Numbered from the stretch's first letter, positions 53,801 through 62,162 are shown. The stretch: 64,000 bases of DNA from Cellulomonas sp. HZM (GCF_000708885.1 NZ_JEOE01000010.1:1-64000); one strand, 5' to 3'. The notes: a model not told the origin generated them from the letters alone. Numbers and translations are program-made.

Positions 53801-54469
53801 GTGCGACCTCTCGTCCTCCTCGACCTCGACGGCACCCTCATCGACTCGGCGCCCGGCATCATGTCCTCGCTGCGGCACGCGTTCGCGGACCTCGCGCTCC
53901 CGGTCCCGGACGACGCCACGCTGCGCACGTTCGTCGGACCGCCCATCCACGACTCGATGCGCGCGCACGGCGTGCCGGAGGACCGCGTCGAGGACGTCGT
54001 GCGGCGCTACCGCGAGGTCTTCGCGGCGGGCGGGATGTACGACGCACGCGTGTACGAGGGCATCCCGGACGCTCTCGCGATCTTGAGAGGAGCGGGCCGC
54101 TCGCTGCTCGTCGCGACCTCGAAGCCCCACGTGTACGCGGTGCCGCTCGTGCGGCACTTCGGGCTCGAGGGGCTCGTCGACGGCGTGTTCGGCGCGCCGC
54201 TCGACGAGTCCGGCACCAAGGCGACCGTGATCGCCGAGGCCCTCGCGTCGTGCGGCTCGGTCGGCGACGCGTTCGACCCCGCACGCGCGGTGATGGTCGG
54301 GGACCGTGAGCACGACGTGCACGGTGCGGCTGCGCACGGCATCCGATGCGTGGGTGCGGCGTGGGGCTATGCGCCGTCGGGCGAGCTCGAGGAGGCCGGT
54401 GCGGTCACGGTCGCAGGCACGCCGACGGAGCTGCCGACGGTCGTCGCGGCGCTGCTGAGGGGCGTGTGA
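53801..54469 (+). CDS. HAD family hydrolase, phosphoglycolate phosphatase-like
   Basis: The 222-residue protein is a HAD phosphatase with the nucleophile Asp8 and acid/base Asp10 in [11 protein letters not shown], motif II Thr/Ser in [11 protein letters not shown], Lys in [11 protein letters not shown] and the acidic pair in [13 protein letters not shown] small helical cap lies between. It resembles Gph/PpaX enzymes; the substrate is not certain. I chose the GTG at 53801, which has GAGGA 7 bases upstream, over a GTG at 53783 without any signal. It is divergent from ileS. Confidence 0.85.
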   Translation: MRPLVLLDLDGTLIDSAPGIMSSLRHAFADLALPVPDDATLRTFVGPPIHDSMRAHGVPEDRVEDVVRRYREVFAAGGMYDARVYEGIPDALAILRGAGRSLLVATSKPHVYAVPLVRHFGLEGLVDGVFGAPLDESGTKATVIAEALASCGSVGDAFDPARAVMVGDREHDVHGAAAHGIRCVGAAWGYAPSGELEEAGAVTVAGTPTELPTVVAALLRGV

Positions 54470-54475
54470 CCTGCG

Positions 54476-54982
54476 TCAGCGCGGGACGACCGGGTCCTGC
54501 GCCGACCACGGGAACGTGATCCACCGGTCCGTCGCGCGCCACGTGTAGTCGGGCGCCACCACGGACCGCGGCTTCGTGTACAGCACCGCGGTACGGGCCT
54601 CCTCGCAGTGCTCGCCGACCAGGCGCCGCACGAGCGCGAGCGTCTCGCCGGTGTCCGCGACGTCGTCGGCGACGAGCGCGCGCAACCCCCGCAGGGCGTC
54701 GGTGTCGAGCAGCGGCGGGAGGACGACCGGGTCGTCGAGGCGCTCGTCGACGCCCGTGTAGAACTCGACGTTGAGCGTGCCGACCGCCTTGGTCCCGAGC
54801 GCGTACGCGAGCGCACCCCCGAGCGGGAGCCCGCCGCGCGCGACCGCGACGACCACGTCCGGCACCCAGCCCGAGTCCACCACCTGCTGCGCGAGCTCAC
54901 GCACCGCGATCCCGAACCCGCCGTACGTGAGCACCTCACGGTCGCTCGGCAGAACCTGGCCCTCGGCCGTCTCGCTCGTCAC
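54476..54982 (-). CDS. Phosphoribosyltransferase (xanthine/hypoxanthine type)
   Basis: The 168-residue protein has a type I PRT fold with VVVAVARGGLPLGGALAYAL near the start and the PRPP-binding loop LVADDVADTGETLALV. The closing ITFPWSAQDPV resembles Gpt-like and archaeal-type hypoxanthine/xanthine PRTs. It probably salvages a purine base, but which one is not clear. The GTG at 54982 follows TAGCGT by 7 bases with no ribosome binding site. It is convergent with the HAD gene, with 6 bases between. Confidence 0.85.
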   Translation of the reverse strand: MTSETAEGQVLPSDREVLTYGGFGIAVRELAQQVVDSGWVPDVVVAVARGGLPLGGALAYALGTKAVGTLNVEFYTGVDERLDDPVVLPPLLDTDALRGLRALVADDVADTGETLALVRRLVGEHCEEARTAVLYTKPRSVVAPDYTWRATDRWITFPWSAQDPVVPR

Positions 54983-54989
54983 GCGCTGC

Positions 54990-54995
54990 ACGCTA
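54990..54995 (-). promoter_or_regulatory. -10 hexamer for leaderless phosphoribosyltransferase gene
   Basis: TAGCGT on the minus strand, 7 bases before the GTG at 54982. Confidence 0.5.
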
Positions 54996-55038
54996 CGCCT
55001 GCACCGTTGCGGGCGCGTCGCGCTGCAGCGCGTTCGTC

Positions 55039-55069
55039 TTGACGTTGACGCGACGTCAACTCCTAACGT
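55039..55069 (+). promoter_or_regulatory. MerR-type promoter and operator
   Basis: TTGACG (55039-55044) and TAACGT (55064-55069) are separated by 19 bases, the overlong spacer of MerR-activated promoters. The spacer holds the inverted repeat GTTGACG-CGA-CGTCAAC (55044-55060). The predicted start of transcription falls at or next to the ATG at 55077. Confidence 0.75.
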
Positions 55070-55076
55070 GGTCGGC

Positions 55077-55832
55077 ATGGAGGCATCGATCCAGGAGGTC
55101 GCCCGCGCGACGGGCGCGACGAGCCGCACCCTGCGGCACTACGACGCCGTCGGGCTGCTCGCACCGAGCCGCACGGACGCGTCGGGACGACGCTGGTACG
55201 ACGACGGCGCGCTCACACGGCTCCAGCGGATCCTGCTGCTGCGGGGCCTCGGGCTCGGGCTGCGCGAGATCCGGCGCTCGCTGGACGACGAGCCCGACGA
55301 CGTCGCGGCCCTGCGCCGTCATCTCGACGCGCTGCGGAGCCAGCAGCGTCGGCTCGAGCGGCAGGTCGCCGCGGTCGAGCACACGATCGAAGCACGAGAG
55401 CGAGGAGCGAGCACGATGACCGAGAAGATGTTCGACGGGTTCGACCACACCGAGCACCGCGACGAGGTGGTCGAGCGGTGGGGGCAGGTCGCGTACGACA
55501 CGTCGGACGCGTGGTGGCGTTCGATGTCGTCCGACGAGCGCGAAGCGTGGAAGGCGCAGACCGCGGCACTCGCACAGGAGTGGGCAGAGGCCGCCGTCGC
55601 GGGGCACGACCCGGCGGGCGACCTCGCGCAGGACCTGGCACGGCGGCACGTCGACTGGCTCGCGTCGGTCCCGGGGACCCCCGGGCACGGCGAGGCACCG
55701 GTGCGCGCCTACGTCGAGGGGCTCGCAGACCTGTACGTCGCCGACGAACGGTTCGCCGCGAGCTACGGCGGGCCCGAGCGGGCGGCGTTCGTGCGCGACG
55801 CGCTGCACCTGTACGCCGCGCGGCACCTGTAG
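55077..55832 (+). CDS. MerR family regulator with TipAS-type effector domain
   Basis: The 251-residue protein has an N-terminal MerR winged helix (SIQEVARATGATSRTLRHYD, GRRWYDDGALTRLQRI), a dimerisation coiled coil to about 112, and a C-terminal TipAS domain starting MTEKMFDGFDHTEHRDEVVERWG. TipA binds thiopeptide antibiotics and related drugs in streptomycetes. An internal ATG at 55416 with GAGGAG 8 bases before it could also give TipAS alone. It has its own MerR-type promoter and probably activates itself. The last codons are tripled by a 12-base repeat. Confidence 0.9.
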   Translation: MEASIQEVARATGATSRTLRHYDAVGLLAPSRTDASGRRWYDDGALTRLQRILLLRGLGLGLREIRRSLDDEPDDVAALRRHLDALRSQQRRLERQVAAVEHTIEARERGASTMTEKMFDGFDHTEHRDEVVERWGQVAYDTSDAWWRSMSSDEREAWKAQTAALAQEWAEAAVAGHDPAGDLAQDLARRHVDWLASVPGTPGHGEAPVRAYVEGLADLYVADERFAASYGGPERAAFVRDALHLYAARHL

Positions 55833-55856
55833 CGGCACCTGTAGCGGCACCTGCAG
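55821..55856. repeat. 12-bp tandem repeat tripling the end and stop codon of the MerR gene
   Basis: CGGCACCTGTAG occurs at 55821-55832 and 55833-55844, then CGGCACCTGCAG at 55845-55856. Each unit is four codons (Arg-His-Leu-stop), so two stops stand in frame; the third unit has CAG instead. Confidence 0.85.
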
Positions 55857-55877
55857 CGGTCAGACCGCCGCGACGGC

Positions 55878-57689
55878 TCAGCCTGTCGCGCCGAGCGTCG
55901 CCTGCCAGTCCGCGTGCAGGGCCGCGAAGCGCCCGCCCTGCTCGACGAGCGCGGCCGGGCTGCCGTCCTCGACCACACGGCCCGCGTCGACGACGAGCAC
56001 GCGGTCGGCGCCCATGACGGTCGACAGCCGGTGCGCGATCACCACCGCGGTCCGGCCGGCGAGCAGGGTGCGCAGACCGCGCTGGACCTGCGCCTCGCCC
56101 GGCACGTCGAGCGAGCTCGTCGCCTCGTCGAGGATGAGCAGGGCCGGGTCGGCGAGGAACGCGCGCGCGAACGACACGAGCTGGCGCTGCCCGGCGGACA
56201 GCCGCACGCCGCGCTTGTCGACCTCGGTGTCGTACCCCGCCGGGAACGACTCCACGAGGTCGTGCACGCCGACGGCCCGAGCCGCCCGCTCGATCTCGTC
56301 GGCCGAGGCCCCCGGGCGACCCAGCGCGATGTTGGCCCCGATCGTCCCGGAGAACAGGTACGCCTCCTGCGTGACCATGACGACCGCCCGGCGCAGGTCG
56401 GCCGGCTCGACGTCCCGCACGTCCACGCCGTCGACGAGCACGCGGCCGTGGCGCACGTCGTAGAACCGCGCGAGCAGCTTCGCGATCGTCGACTTGCCCG
56501 CTCCCGTCTCCCCCACGACCGCGACCGTCTGCCCGGCGGGGACGTGCAGGTCGAGGTGCGGCAGGACGGTCGGGCCGTCGCCGTACCCGAACTCGACGTC
56601 CTCGAACCGGACGTCGCCGCGCGGCTCGGTCAACGCGACGGGGTGGGCGGGGTCGAGCAGGCGCGGCTCGTGCGCGAGCAGCCCGGCGAGCTTCTCGAGC
56701 GCCGCGGTCGCGGACTGGAACGAGTTGTAGAACACGCCGATGTCCCGCAGCGGGCCGAAGAACCGGCGCGCATACAGCACGGACGCCACGAGGACGCCGA
56801 CGTCGAGCCCGCCGTCCAGCACGCGCAGCCCCCCGACGAGCAGCACGGCCGCGACCGTCACGTTGCCGATGAGCGTCAGGCCCGAGTCGAACACCCCGTT
56901 GACCCGGATCGCCTCGGCAGTCGTGCGGCGGTACTCCTCGCTCACCTCGTCGTAGTCGCGTGCCGTCGCGCCCTCACGGCGGAACGCCTGCACCGCGCGA
57001 ATGCCGGTCATCGTCTCGACGAAGCGCACGATGATGCGCGCGGCGGCCGTGCGGCTCAGGCGGTACTGCGCCTGCGCACGCACCTGGAACCAGCGCGTGA
57101 GCACCATCCCGGGCACGAGCGCGACCAGCAGGACCACGCCGCTGCGCCAGTCGAGCGCAGCGAGCCCGATCGCGGTGAACGCCATCGTCAGCACGCCCGC
57201 GGCGAGCGTCGTCACGCCGCCGTCGAGCAGCTCGCGCACCGCGTCCAGGTCCGACGTCTGGCGCGAGATGATCCGGCCCGAGGTGTATCGCTCGTGGAAC
57301 TCGAGGTCGAGGCGCTGCGTGTGCCGGAACACACGGGCACGCAGGTCGAGCAGGATCGCCTGGCTCACGCGCGCCGACGCCCGCACGGTCGCCGCGGCGA
57401 GCACGCCGCCGACGACCGCCGTGAGCAGGTACGCGGCCGCCGCGACCACCACGGGCGTCGCGTCGCCCGCGTGCAGGCGAGGCAGGCCGGTGTCGATCCC
57501 GTAGGCGACGAGCAGCGGGCCGGCGACCTGCGCCGCCTGCGCGACGACGACCAGCACGACGGTCGCCCACGCCGGGCCGGCGACCGGGCGCAGGAGCGAG
57601 CGCAGCAGGCGCAGCGAGCGGCGCCGCACGGCGCGCGGGTCCTGCACGTCGACGCCCGGGACGGACGCGGCCGTCGGGTCCGCGCTCAT
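55878..57689 (-). CDS. ABC exporter half-transporter (catalytic partner)
   Basis: The 603-residue protein fuses six transmembrane helices (about 40-330) to an ATPase domain with Walker A VGETGAGKST, Walker B ALLILDEATSSLD with the catalytic Glu, and H-loop VVIAHRLSTV. Its signature motif is LSAGQ, not LSGGQ. Its ATG overlaps the stop of the next exporter gene by 4 bases, and the partner has the opposite defects, so the two form a heterodimer of the type IV exporter class. The cargo, perhaps a drug or lipid, is unknown. The MerR gene is convergent. Confidence 0.9.
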   Translation of the reverse strand: MSADPTAASVPGVDVQDPRAVRRRSLRLLRSLLRPVAGPAWATVVLVVVAQAAQVAGPLLVAYGIDTGLPRLHAGDATPVVVAAAAYLLTAVVGGVLAAATVRASARVSQAILLDLRARVFRHTQRLDLEFHERYTSGRIISRQTSDLDAVRELLDGGVTTLAAGVLTMAFTAIGLAALDWRSGVVLLVALVPGMVLTRWFQVRAQAQYRLSRTAAARIIVRFVETMTGIRAVQAFRREGATARDYDEVSEEYRRTTAEAIRVNGVFDSGLTLIGNVTVAAVLLVGGLRVLDGGLDVGVLVASVLYARRFFGPLRDIGVFYNSFQSATAALEKLAGLLAHEPRLLDPAHPVALTEPRGDVRFEDVEFGYGDGPTVLPHLDLHVPAGQTVAVVGETGAGKSTIAKLLARFYDVRHGRVLVDGVDVRDVEPADLRRAVVMVTQEAYLFSGTIGANIALGRPGASADEIERAARAVGVHDLVESFPAGYDTEVDKRGVRLSAGQRQLVSFARAFLADPALLILDEATSSLDVPGEAQVQRGLRTLLAGRTAVVIAHRLSTVMGADRVLVVDAGRVVEDGSPAALVEQGGRFAALHADWQATLGATG

Positions 57690-59563
57690 CGGTCCCTCCC
57701 ACCCAGGACGTCGACGGTCACGGGCTCGTCGTGGCCGTCGTCGTAGTCGTCGTCGTCGCCGTCCGGGTGGCCCGCCGTCTCGCGACCCAGCGCGGTCAGC
57801 ACGAACCGGTAGTGCGGGTGGTTCGCGAGCAGCTCGTCGTGCGGGCCGACACCCGTGATGCGCCCGTCCTCGAGCACCGCCACCCGGTCCGCGAGCGCGA
57901 CGGTCGACGGCCGGTGCGCGACGACGAGGGTCGTCGTGCCGCGCAGCGTCGCGCGCAGCCGCTGCGTCACCTGCGCCTCCGTGGCGACGTCGAGCGCGGA
58001 CAGCGGGTCGTCGAGCACGAGCACGCGCGGACGGGCCGCGATCGCGCGGGCGAGCGCGATGCGCTGACGCTGCCCGCCCGACAGGCTCAGCCCCTCCTCG
58101 CCGATCACGGTGTCGAGGCCTTCGGGCAGCGCGCGGGCGAACCCGGCGCGCGCGACGTCGAGGGACTGCTCGAGGAGCGCCTCACGGTCCGGGGCGTCGT
58201 CGGCGACGCCGAGCAGGACGTTGTCCCGGACAGAAGCGGAGAACAGGATCGGGTCCTCGAACGCGACCGCCACCGCGGTGCGCACGTCCTGGCGCGTCAG
58301 GTCACGCACGTCGACGCCGTCGATGCGGACCGCGCCGGAGGTCACGTCGTAGAGCCGCGGGACGAGCTGCAGGAGCGTCGTCTTCCCGCTCCCGGTGAGG
58401 CCGACGAGTGCCGTGGTGAGGCCCGGTTCGAGCACCAGGTCGACCCCGCGCAGCACCTCGCTCGCGCCCGTCTCGGCGCCGCGCGCGGGATGGGCGAACG
58501 TCACCCCTGCCAGCTCGACCGTCGTCCCGCTGCGTCCCGCCGACGGGAGCGGCACCGGGGCGGCCGGGTCCTGCACCGACGGCACGACGTCCATGACCTG
58601 CACGTAACGCTCGGTCGCGGCGCGTGCGTCGAACGTCATCGCGAGCAGCTGGCCGAGTCGCTCGACGGGGTTGTTCACCACGGCCGCGGTCGCGAAGAAC
58701 GCGACGAGCGCGCCGACCGACAGGTGCCCGTACGACGCGAGCGGGACGCCGATCGCGAGCGACACCGCGAGCACGATCTCGGGGATCGCGCCGAGTGCGA
58801 ACGAGACGCGCGACAGCGACCGCGCCTTGGCGACCTCCGTGTCGCGCAGGTCGTCGGCCTGGCGCACGAAGTCGTCGAGCGCGTCCTGGCCCCTGCCGAA
58901 TGCCTTGAGCACGCGGATGCCGTGCACCGACTCCTCGACCGCGGTCGCGAGGTCCCCGGACTGCTCGCGGGCACGGCGGGCGACCACCTTGTAGTCCTGC
59001 CGGAACCGGAACCCGAGCACGACCATCGGGATCGCTCCGAGCACGTAGACGACGCCGAGCACGGGGCTCGTCAGCAGCATGAGGACGACCCCGACGACCA
59101 CTGTCGTGGCGCTGACCAGCATCATCACGAGCCCGAAGACGGTCCAGCGGCGGATCGTGCCGAGGTCGCCCATCGAGCGCGAGAGCAGCTGACCGCCCGA
59201 CCAGCGGTCGTGGAACGCGACGGGCTGGTCGAGCAGCCGCCGGAACAGCGCGGTACGCATGTCCCGCTCGACGGCCGTCCCGGGCGACAGGATCAGGGCG
59301 CGGCGGCACCACACGAGGAATGCCTCGAGCACGCCCAGCAGGAGCACGAGCCCCACCGCGGCCCAGACCGCACTGCGCGAGTGGTCGGTGAGCAGCGGCC
59401 CGTTGACCACACCGCGCAGCACCTGCGGGACCGCGAGCGCGAGCAGGCTCGCACCGAGAGCCGTGACCCCACCGAGCGCGACACGGCGCATCGCGGGCCG
59501 CGCCCACTCGACGAGCCGCAGCAGGACCGCGGTCGTCGACTCCTCTCCGCTCGGCGCGCTCAA
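57686..59563 (-). CDS. ABC exporter half-transporter (degenerate-site partner)
   Basis: The 625-residue protein has six transmembrane helices and an ATPase domain with Walker A VGLTGSGKTT, a normal signature LSLSGGQRQR, H-loop LVVAHRPSTV, and Walker B VLVLDDPLSALD where Asp replaces the catalytic Glu. The C-terminus ends in an acidic tail, DGDDDDYDDGHDE. I place the start at TTG 59563, overlapping the SDR stop by 4 bases (TTGA); no ATG or GTG fits before the first helix except an ATG at Met in ARPAMRR, which would be short. The start is uncertain. Confidence 0.87.
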   Translation of the reverse strand: MSAPSGEESTTAVLLRLVEWARPAMRRVALGGVTALGASLLALAVPQVLRGVVNGPLLTDHSRSAVWAAVGLVLLLGVLEAFLVWCRRALILSPGTAVERDMRTALFRRLLDQPVAFHDRWSGGQLLSRSMGDLGTIRRWTVFGLVMMLVSATTVVVGVVLMLLTSPVLGVVYVLGAIPMVVLGFRFRQDYKVVARRAREQSGDLATAVEESVHGIRVLKAFGRGQDALDDFVRQADDLRDTEVAKARSLSRVSFALGAIPEIVLAVSLAIGVPLASYGHLSVGALVAFFATAAVVNNPVERLGQLLAMTFDARAATERYVQVMDVVPSVQDPAAPVPLPSAGRSGTTVELAGVTFAHPARGAETGASEVLRGVDLVLEPGLTTALVGLTGSGKTTLLQLVPRLYDVTSGAVRIDGVDVRDLTRQDVRTAVAVAFEDPILFSASVRDNVLLGVADDAPDREALLEQSLDVARAGFARALPEGLDTVIGEEGLSLSGGQRQRIALARAIAARPRVLVLDDPLSALDVATEAQVTQRLRATLRGTTTLVVAHRPSTVALADRVAVLEDGRITGVGPHDELLANHPHYRFVLTALGRETAGHPDGDDDDYDDGHDEPVTVDVLGGRDR

Positions 59564-60321
59564 CGCGGCCGGCGCGCGGTGACGGTGTTGGTCGCCTGCG
59601 CGACGGGACGCACCACGAGCAGGTCGACGTTCACGTGCGCGGGCCGCGACACCGTCCACGCGATCGCATCGGCGACGTCGTCGGCGACGAGCGGCTCGTA
59701 CCCCTCGTACACGGCGTCCGCGCGCTCGCGATCGCCGCCGAACCGGACGAGGGAGAACTCCTCGGTGGCGACCGCACCGGGAGCGATCTCGACGACCCGG
59801 ACCGGCTCGCCGACGAGCTCCTGGCGCAGCGTCGTCGCGATCATCCGCTCGGCGGCCTTCGCCCCGGTGTACCCGGCGCCGCCGGGGTACGCGCCGTGCG
59901 CGGCCGTCGACGTCACGATCACGACGTCGCCGCCGCCGTCCGCGCGCAGCAGCGGCAGCGCGGCCTGCGTGACGCGCAGCGTCCCGAGCACGTTGAGCTC
60001 GTACATGGCGCGCCACTGCTCGAGGTCGGCCGACTCGACCGGGTCCAGCCCGAACGCCCCGCCCGCGTTGTTGACGACGACGTCGAGCGGCCCGCCCTGC
60101 GCGACGGCCGCCATGAGGCGGTCGACGTCGTCGGCGTGCGTGACGTCCGCGGCGACCGTCGTCGCGCCGGTCTCGTCGGCCAGCGACGCCAGCCGGTCCT
60201 CCCGACGCGCCGTCGCGACCACGTCGTACCCGTCCGCGACGAGGCGCCGGACCGTCGCTGCGCCGATCCCCGAGGAGGCACCGGTGACGAGGGCCCTGCG
60301 AGCGCGGGCGGGAGCGGTCAT
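59560..60321 (-). CDS. Short-chain dehydrogenase/reductase
   Basis: The 253-residue protein has the classical SDR set: cofactor loop VTGASSGIGAATVRRL, NNAGG after VVV, catalytic Ser in VIVTSTAAHGAYPG and Tyr-x-x-x-Lys as YTGAK. Arg residues after the first strand (TARREDR) suggest NADP. The substrate is unknown. The ATG at 60321 has GGAGG 8 bases upstream; upstream in-frame codons lack one. It heads a three-gene run with the two ABC exporter genes, overlapping the first by 4 bases, so it may act on or with the exported compound. Confidence 0.9.
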   Translation of the reverse strand: MTAPARARRALVTGASSGIGAATVRRLVADGYDVVATARREDRLASLADETGATTVAADVTHADDVDRLMAAVAQGGPLDVVVNNAGGAFGLDPVESADLEQWRAMYELNVLGTLRVTQAALPLLRADGGGDVVIVTSTAAHGAYPGGAGYTGAKAAERMIATTLRQELVGEPVRVVEIAPGAVATEEFSLVRFGGDRERADAVYEGYEPLVADDVADAIAWTVSRPAHVNVDLLVVRPVAQATNTVTARRPR

Positions 60322-60387
60322 GGCGAGTCCTCCGGGAGGGGCGAGGGGTTGACCGGGTCGCGTCACGAGGCGCGCGGTCCACCTCGC

Positions 60388-60420
60388 ACGTTACCCCGGC
60401 GACGGGCGGTACCTGTACCG
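60388..60420 (-). promoter_or_regulatory. Candidate promoter and operator of the SDR-ABC operon
   Basis: TAACGT (60393-60388) is the best -10, 66 bases before the SDR start. Upstream, CGGTAC-CT-GTACCG (60407-60420) is a perfect inverted repeat covering the spacer/-35 region. Confidence 0.4.
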
Positions 60421-60460
60421 GGCAGAGATCCCGCGGGCCGCGACGGGTGCCGGCGCGGGC

Positions 60461-60466
60461 TAGCGT
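60461..60466 (+). promoter_or_regulatory. -10 hexamer for leaderless cofD
   Basis: TAGCGT ends 6 bases before the GTG at 60473. It supports that codon over the GTG at 60467, one base past the hexamer. Confidence 0.55.
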
Positions 60467-60472
60467 GTGCGC

Positions 60473-61438
60473 GTGCAGATCACCGTCCTGTCCGGAGGCG
60501 TCGGCGGCGCGCGGTTCACCCGGGGCCTCCTGTCGCTCGTCGAGCAACGAGACCTCGACGCGCAGGTCACGGTCGTCGCGAACGTCGGCGACGACATGTG
60601 GCTCCACGGCGTGCGGGTGTGCCCCGACCTGGACACGCTCATGTACACGCTCGGCGGCGCCGTGCACGAGGAGCAGGGCTGGGGGCGCCGGGACGAGTCG
60701 CGGCGCACGTCCGACGACCTCGCGGCGTACGGCCTGGGCTGGGAGTGGTTCACGCTCGGTGACCTCGACCTCGCGACGCACCTCGCCCGCACCGAGCTGC
60801 TGCGCGCCGGGCAGCCGCTCTCGGCCGTGACCGAACGGCTCGCCGAGCGCTGGCGGCCCGGCGCACGGCTCCTGCCGGCGAGCGACCAGGAGGTCGAGAC
60901 GCACGTCGAGACCGACCTCGGCCTCATCCACTTCGAGGAGTGGTGGGTGCGCCATCGTGCCGGCGTGCCGGCGCGCGGCTTCGTGCAGGTGGGGCTCGAC
61001 GCCGCGACCGCGGCACCCGGCGTCGTCGATGCGATCACGGGCGCCGACGTCGTGCTGCTGCCGCCGTCCAACCCGGTCGTGTCGATCGGCACGATCCTGT
61101 CGATCCCCCCGATCGGCGACGCGCTGCGGTCGACGGCCGCGCCGGTCGTCGGCGTCAGCCCCATCGTCGGCGGCTCGCCGGTGCGCGGCATGGCCGACGC
61201 GTGCCTGTCGGCGATCGGCGTCGAGACCGATGCCGCGGCGGTGGCGCGGCACTACGGGCGACGCGCGGAAGGCGGCGTGCTCGACGCGTGGCTCGTCGAC
61301 ACCGCCGACGAGAAGGCCGTGCTCGAGCTGCGCGCCGAGGGCTGGGTGTGCGACGCCGCGAACACGCTCTTGGCCGACGTCGCGACGACGGCCCGCATCG
61401 CCGAGACGGCGCTGCGGATGGGCGGCGTCGCGGTCTGA
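60473..61438 (+). CDS. cofD: 2-phospho-L-lactate (phosphoenolpyruvyl) transferase CofD/FbiA
   Basis: The 321-residue protein builds coenzyme F420 by joining the phospholactyl or phosphoenolpyruvyl group to the deazaflavin FO. It has the family start ITVLSGGVGGARFTRGL, VVANVGDDMWLHGVRVCPDLDT (in two parts), LPPSNPVVSIGTIL and VVGVSPIVGGSPVRGMA. In actinobacteria it is called FbiA. The start at GTG 60473 (QITVL) follows a leaderless promoter. It is convergent with cofC; the third gene, cofE/fbiB, is not in the window. Confidence 0.95.
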   Translation: MQITVLSGGVGGARFTRGLLSLVEQRDLDAQVTVVANVGDDMWLHGVRVCPDLDTLMYTLGGAVHEEQGWGRRDESRRTSDDLAAYGLGWEWFTLGDLDLATHLARTELLRAGQPLSAVTERLAERWRPGARLLPASDQEVETHVETDLGLIHFEEWWVRHRAGVPARGFVQVGLDAATAAPGVVDAITGADVVLLPPSNPVVSIGTILSIPPIGDALRSTAAPVVGVSPIVGGSPVRGMADACLSAIGVETDAAAVARHYGRRAEGGVLDAWLVDTADEKAVLELRAEGWVCDAANTLLADVATTARIAETALRMGGVAV

Positions 61439-61456
61439 CCGCCGGCCGACGCCGGC

Positions 61457-62089
61457 TCAGCCGTGCAGGCGAGCGAGCAGGGCTGCGGTGCGCGGCCCGG
61501 GTCCACGAGCCGCGAGCGCGTCCAGGTCGGCGGGCAGGTCGACGTCGCGGCGCAGCGACGACTCGTCGCCGACCGAGAGCGCGACGTGCCCGGCTGCAGC
61601 GTGCGCGGCGGCGGACCCGGGACCGAACCGCACGGCGGGCTGTGCGCCGGCACGGGCGGTGAGCAGCGTGGTCCCGGTGCCCTCCTCGTCGGGCACGAAC
61701 CCGAGCGGCACGAGGGACGCGAGCCCGAGCGCGTCGTCGAGATCGGCCGGGCGCAGCGTGGGCACGTCGCCCAGCAGCGCGGCGACGGACGCCCCCGGCA
61801 CGGCCGCACGCGCCGCGGCGAACCCGGCGGTCACCGCCCCGACGAGCGATGCGGGCCCCGGCTCGTCGACCAGCCCGAAGGAGCGTCCGGCCGCGGCGCG
61901 CAGCTCGGGGTCGGCCGTCACGACGAGCACGCGTCCGACGAGCGCCGCCGCGGCGGCGGCCGCCACGGTGTCCAGCGCCATCGCCCGCACCAGCGCGACG
62001 CGCACGCGGTCGTCGAGCACGCCCGCCAGCCTCGTCTTGCCCTCGTTGGCCACCTTGACGGGCACGACGACCACCCAGCGCTCGCTCAC
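61457..62089 (-). CDS. cofC: 2-phospho-L-lactate/phosphoenolpyruvate guanylyltransferase CofC/FbiD
   Basis: The 210-residue nucleotidyltransferase activates phospholactate or phosphoenolpyruvate with GTP for F420 synthesis, supplying the substrate of CofD. Landmarks are VVVPVKVANEGKTRLAGVL, VVTADPELRAAA, AALLGDVPTLRPADLD and GTGTTLLTARAGAQPAVRFG. The GTG at 62089 follows CACAAT by 6 bases, the leaderless pattern. It and cofD are convergent, 18 bases apart. In mycobacteria the homologue is fbiD. Confidence 0.92.
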   Translation of the reverse strand: MSERWVVVVPVKVANEGKTRLAGVLDDRVRVALVRAMALDTVAAAAAAALVGRVLVVTADPELRAAAGRSFGLVDEPGPASLVGAVTAGFAAARAAVPGASVAALLGDVPTLRPADLDDALGLASLVPLGFVPDEEGTGTTLLTARAGAQPAVRFGPGSAAAHAAAGHVALSVGDESSLRRDVDLPADLDALAARGPGPRTAALLARLHG

Positions 62090-62095
62090 GCCCCG

Positions 62096-62101
62096 ATTGT
62101 G
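62096..62101 (-). promoter_or_regulatory. -10 hexamer for leaderless cofC
   Basis: CACAAT on the minus strand, 6 bases before the GTG at 62089. The divergent HhH-GPD gene has the same hexamer and spacing. Confidence 0.45.
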
Positions 62102-62150
62102 CCCTCCGCGCGTGCCTGCGCCGGCCCCCACGTGCGTGCGGCGGGAGGTC

Positions 62151-62156
62151 CACAAT
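62151..62156 (+). promoter_or_regulatory. -10 hexamer for leaderless HhH-GPD gene
   Basis: CACAAT ends 6 bases before the ATG at 62163. Confidence 0.45.
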
Positions 62157-62162
62157 GGCTCC

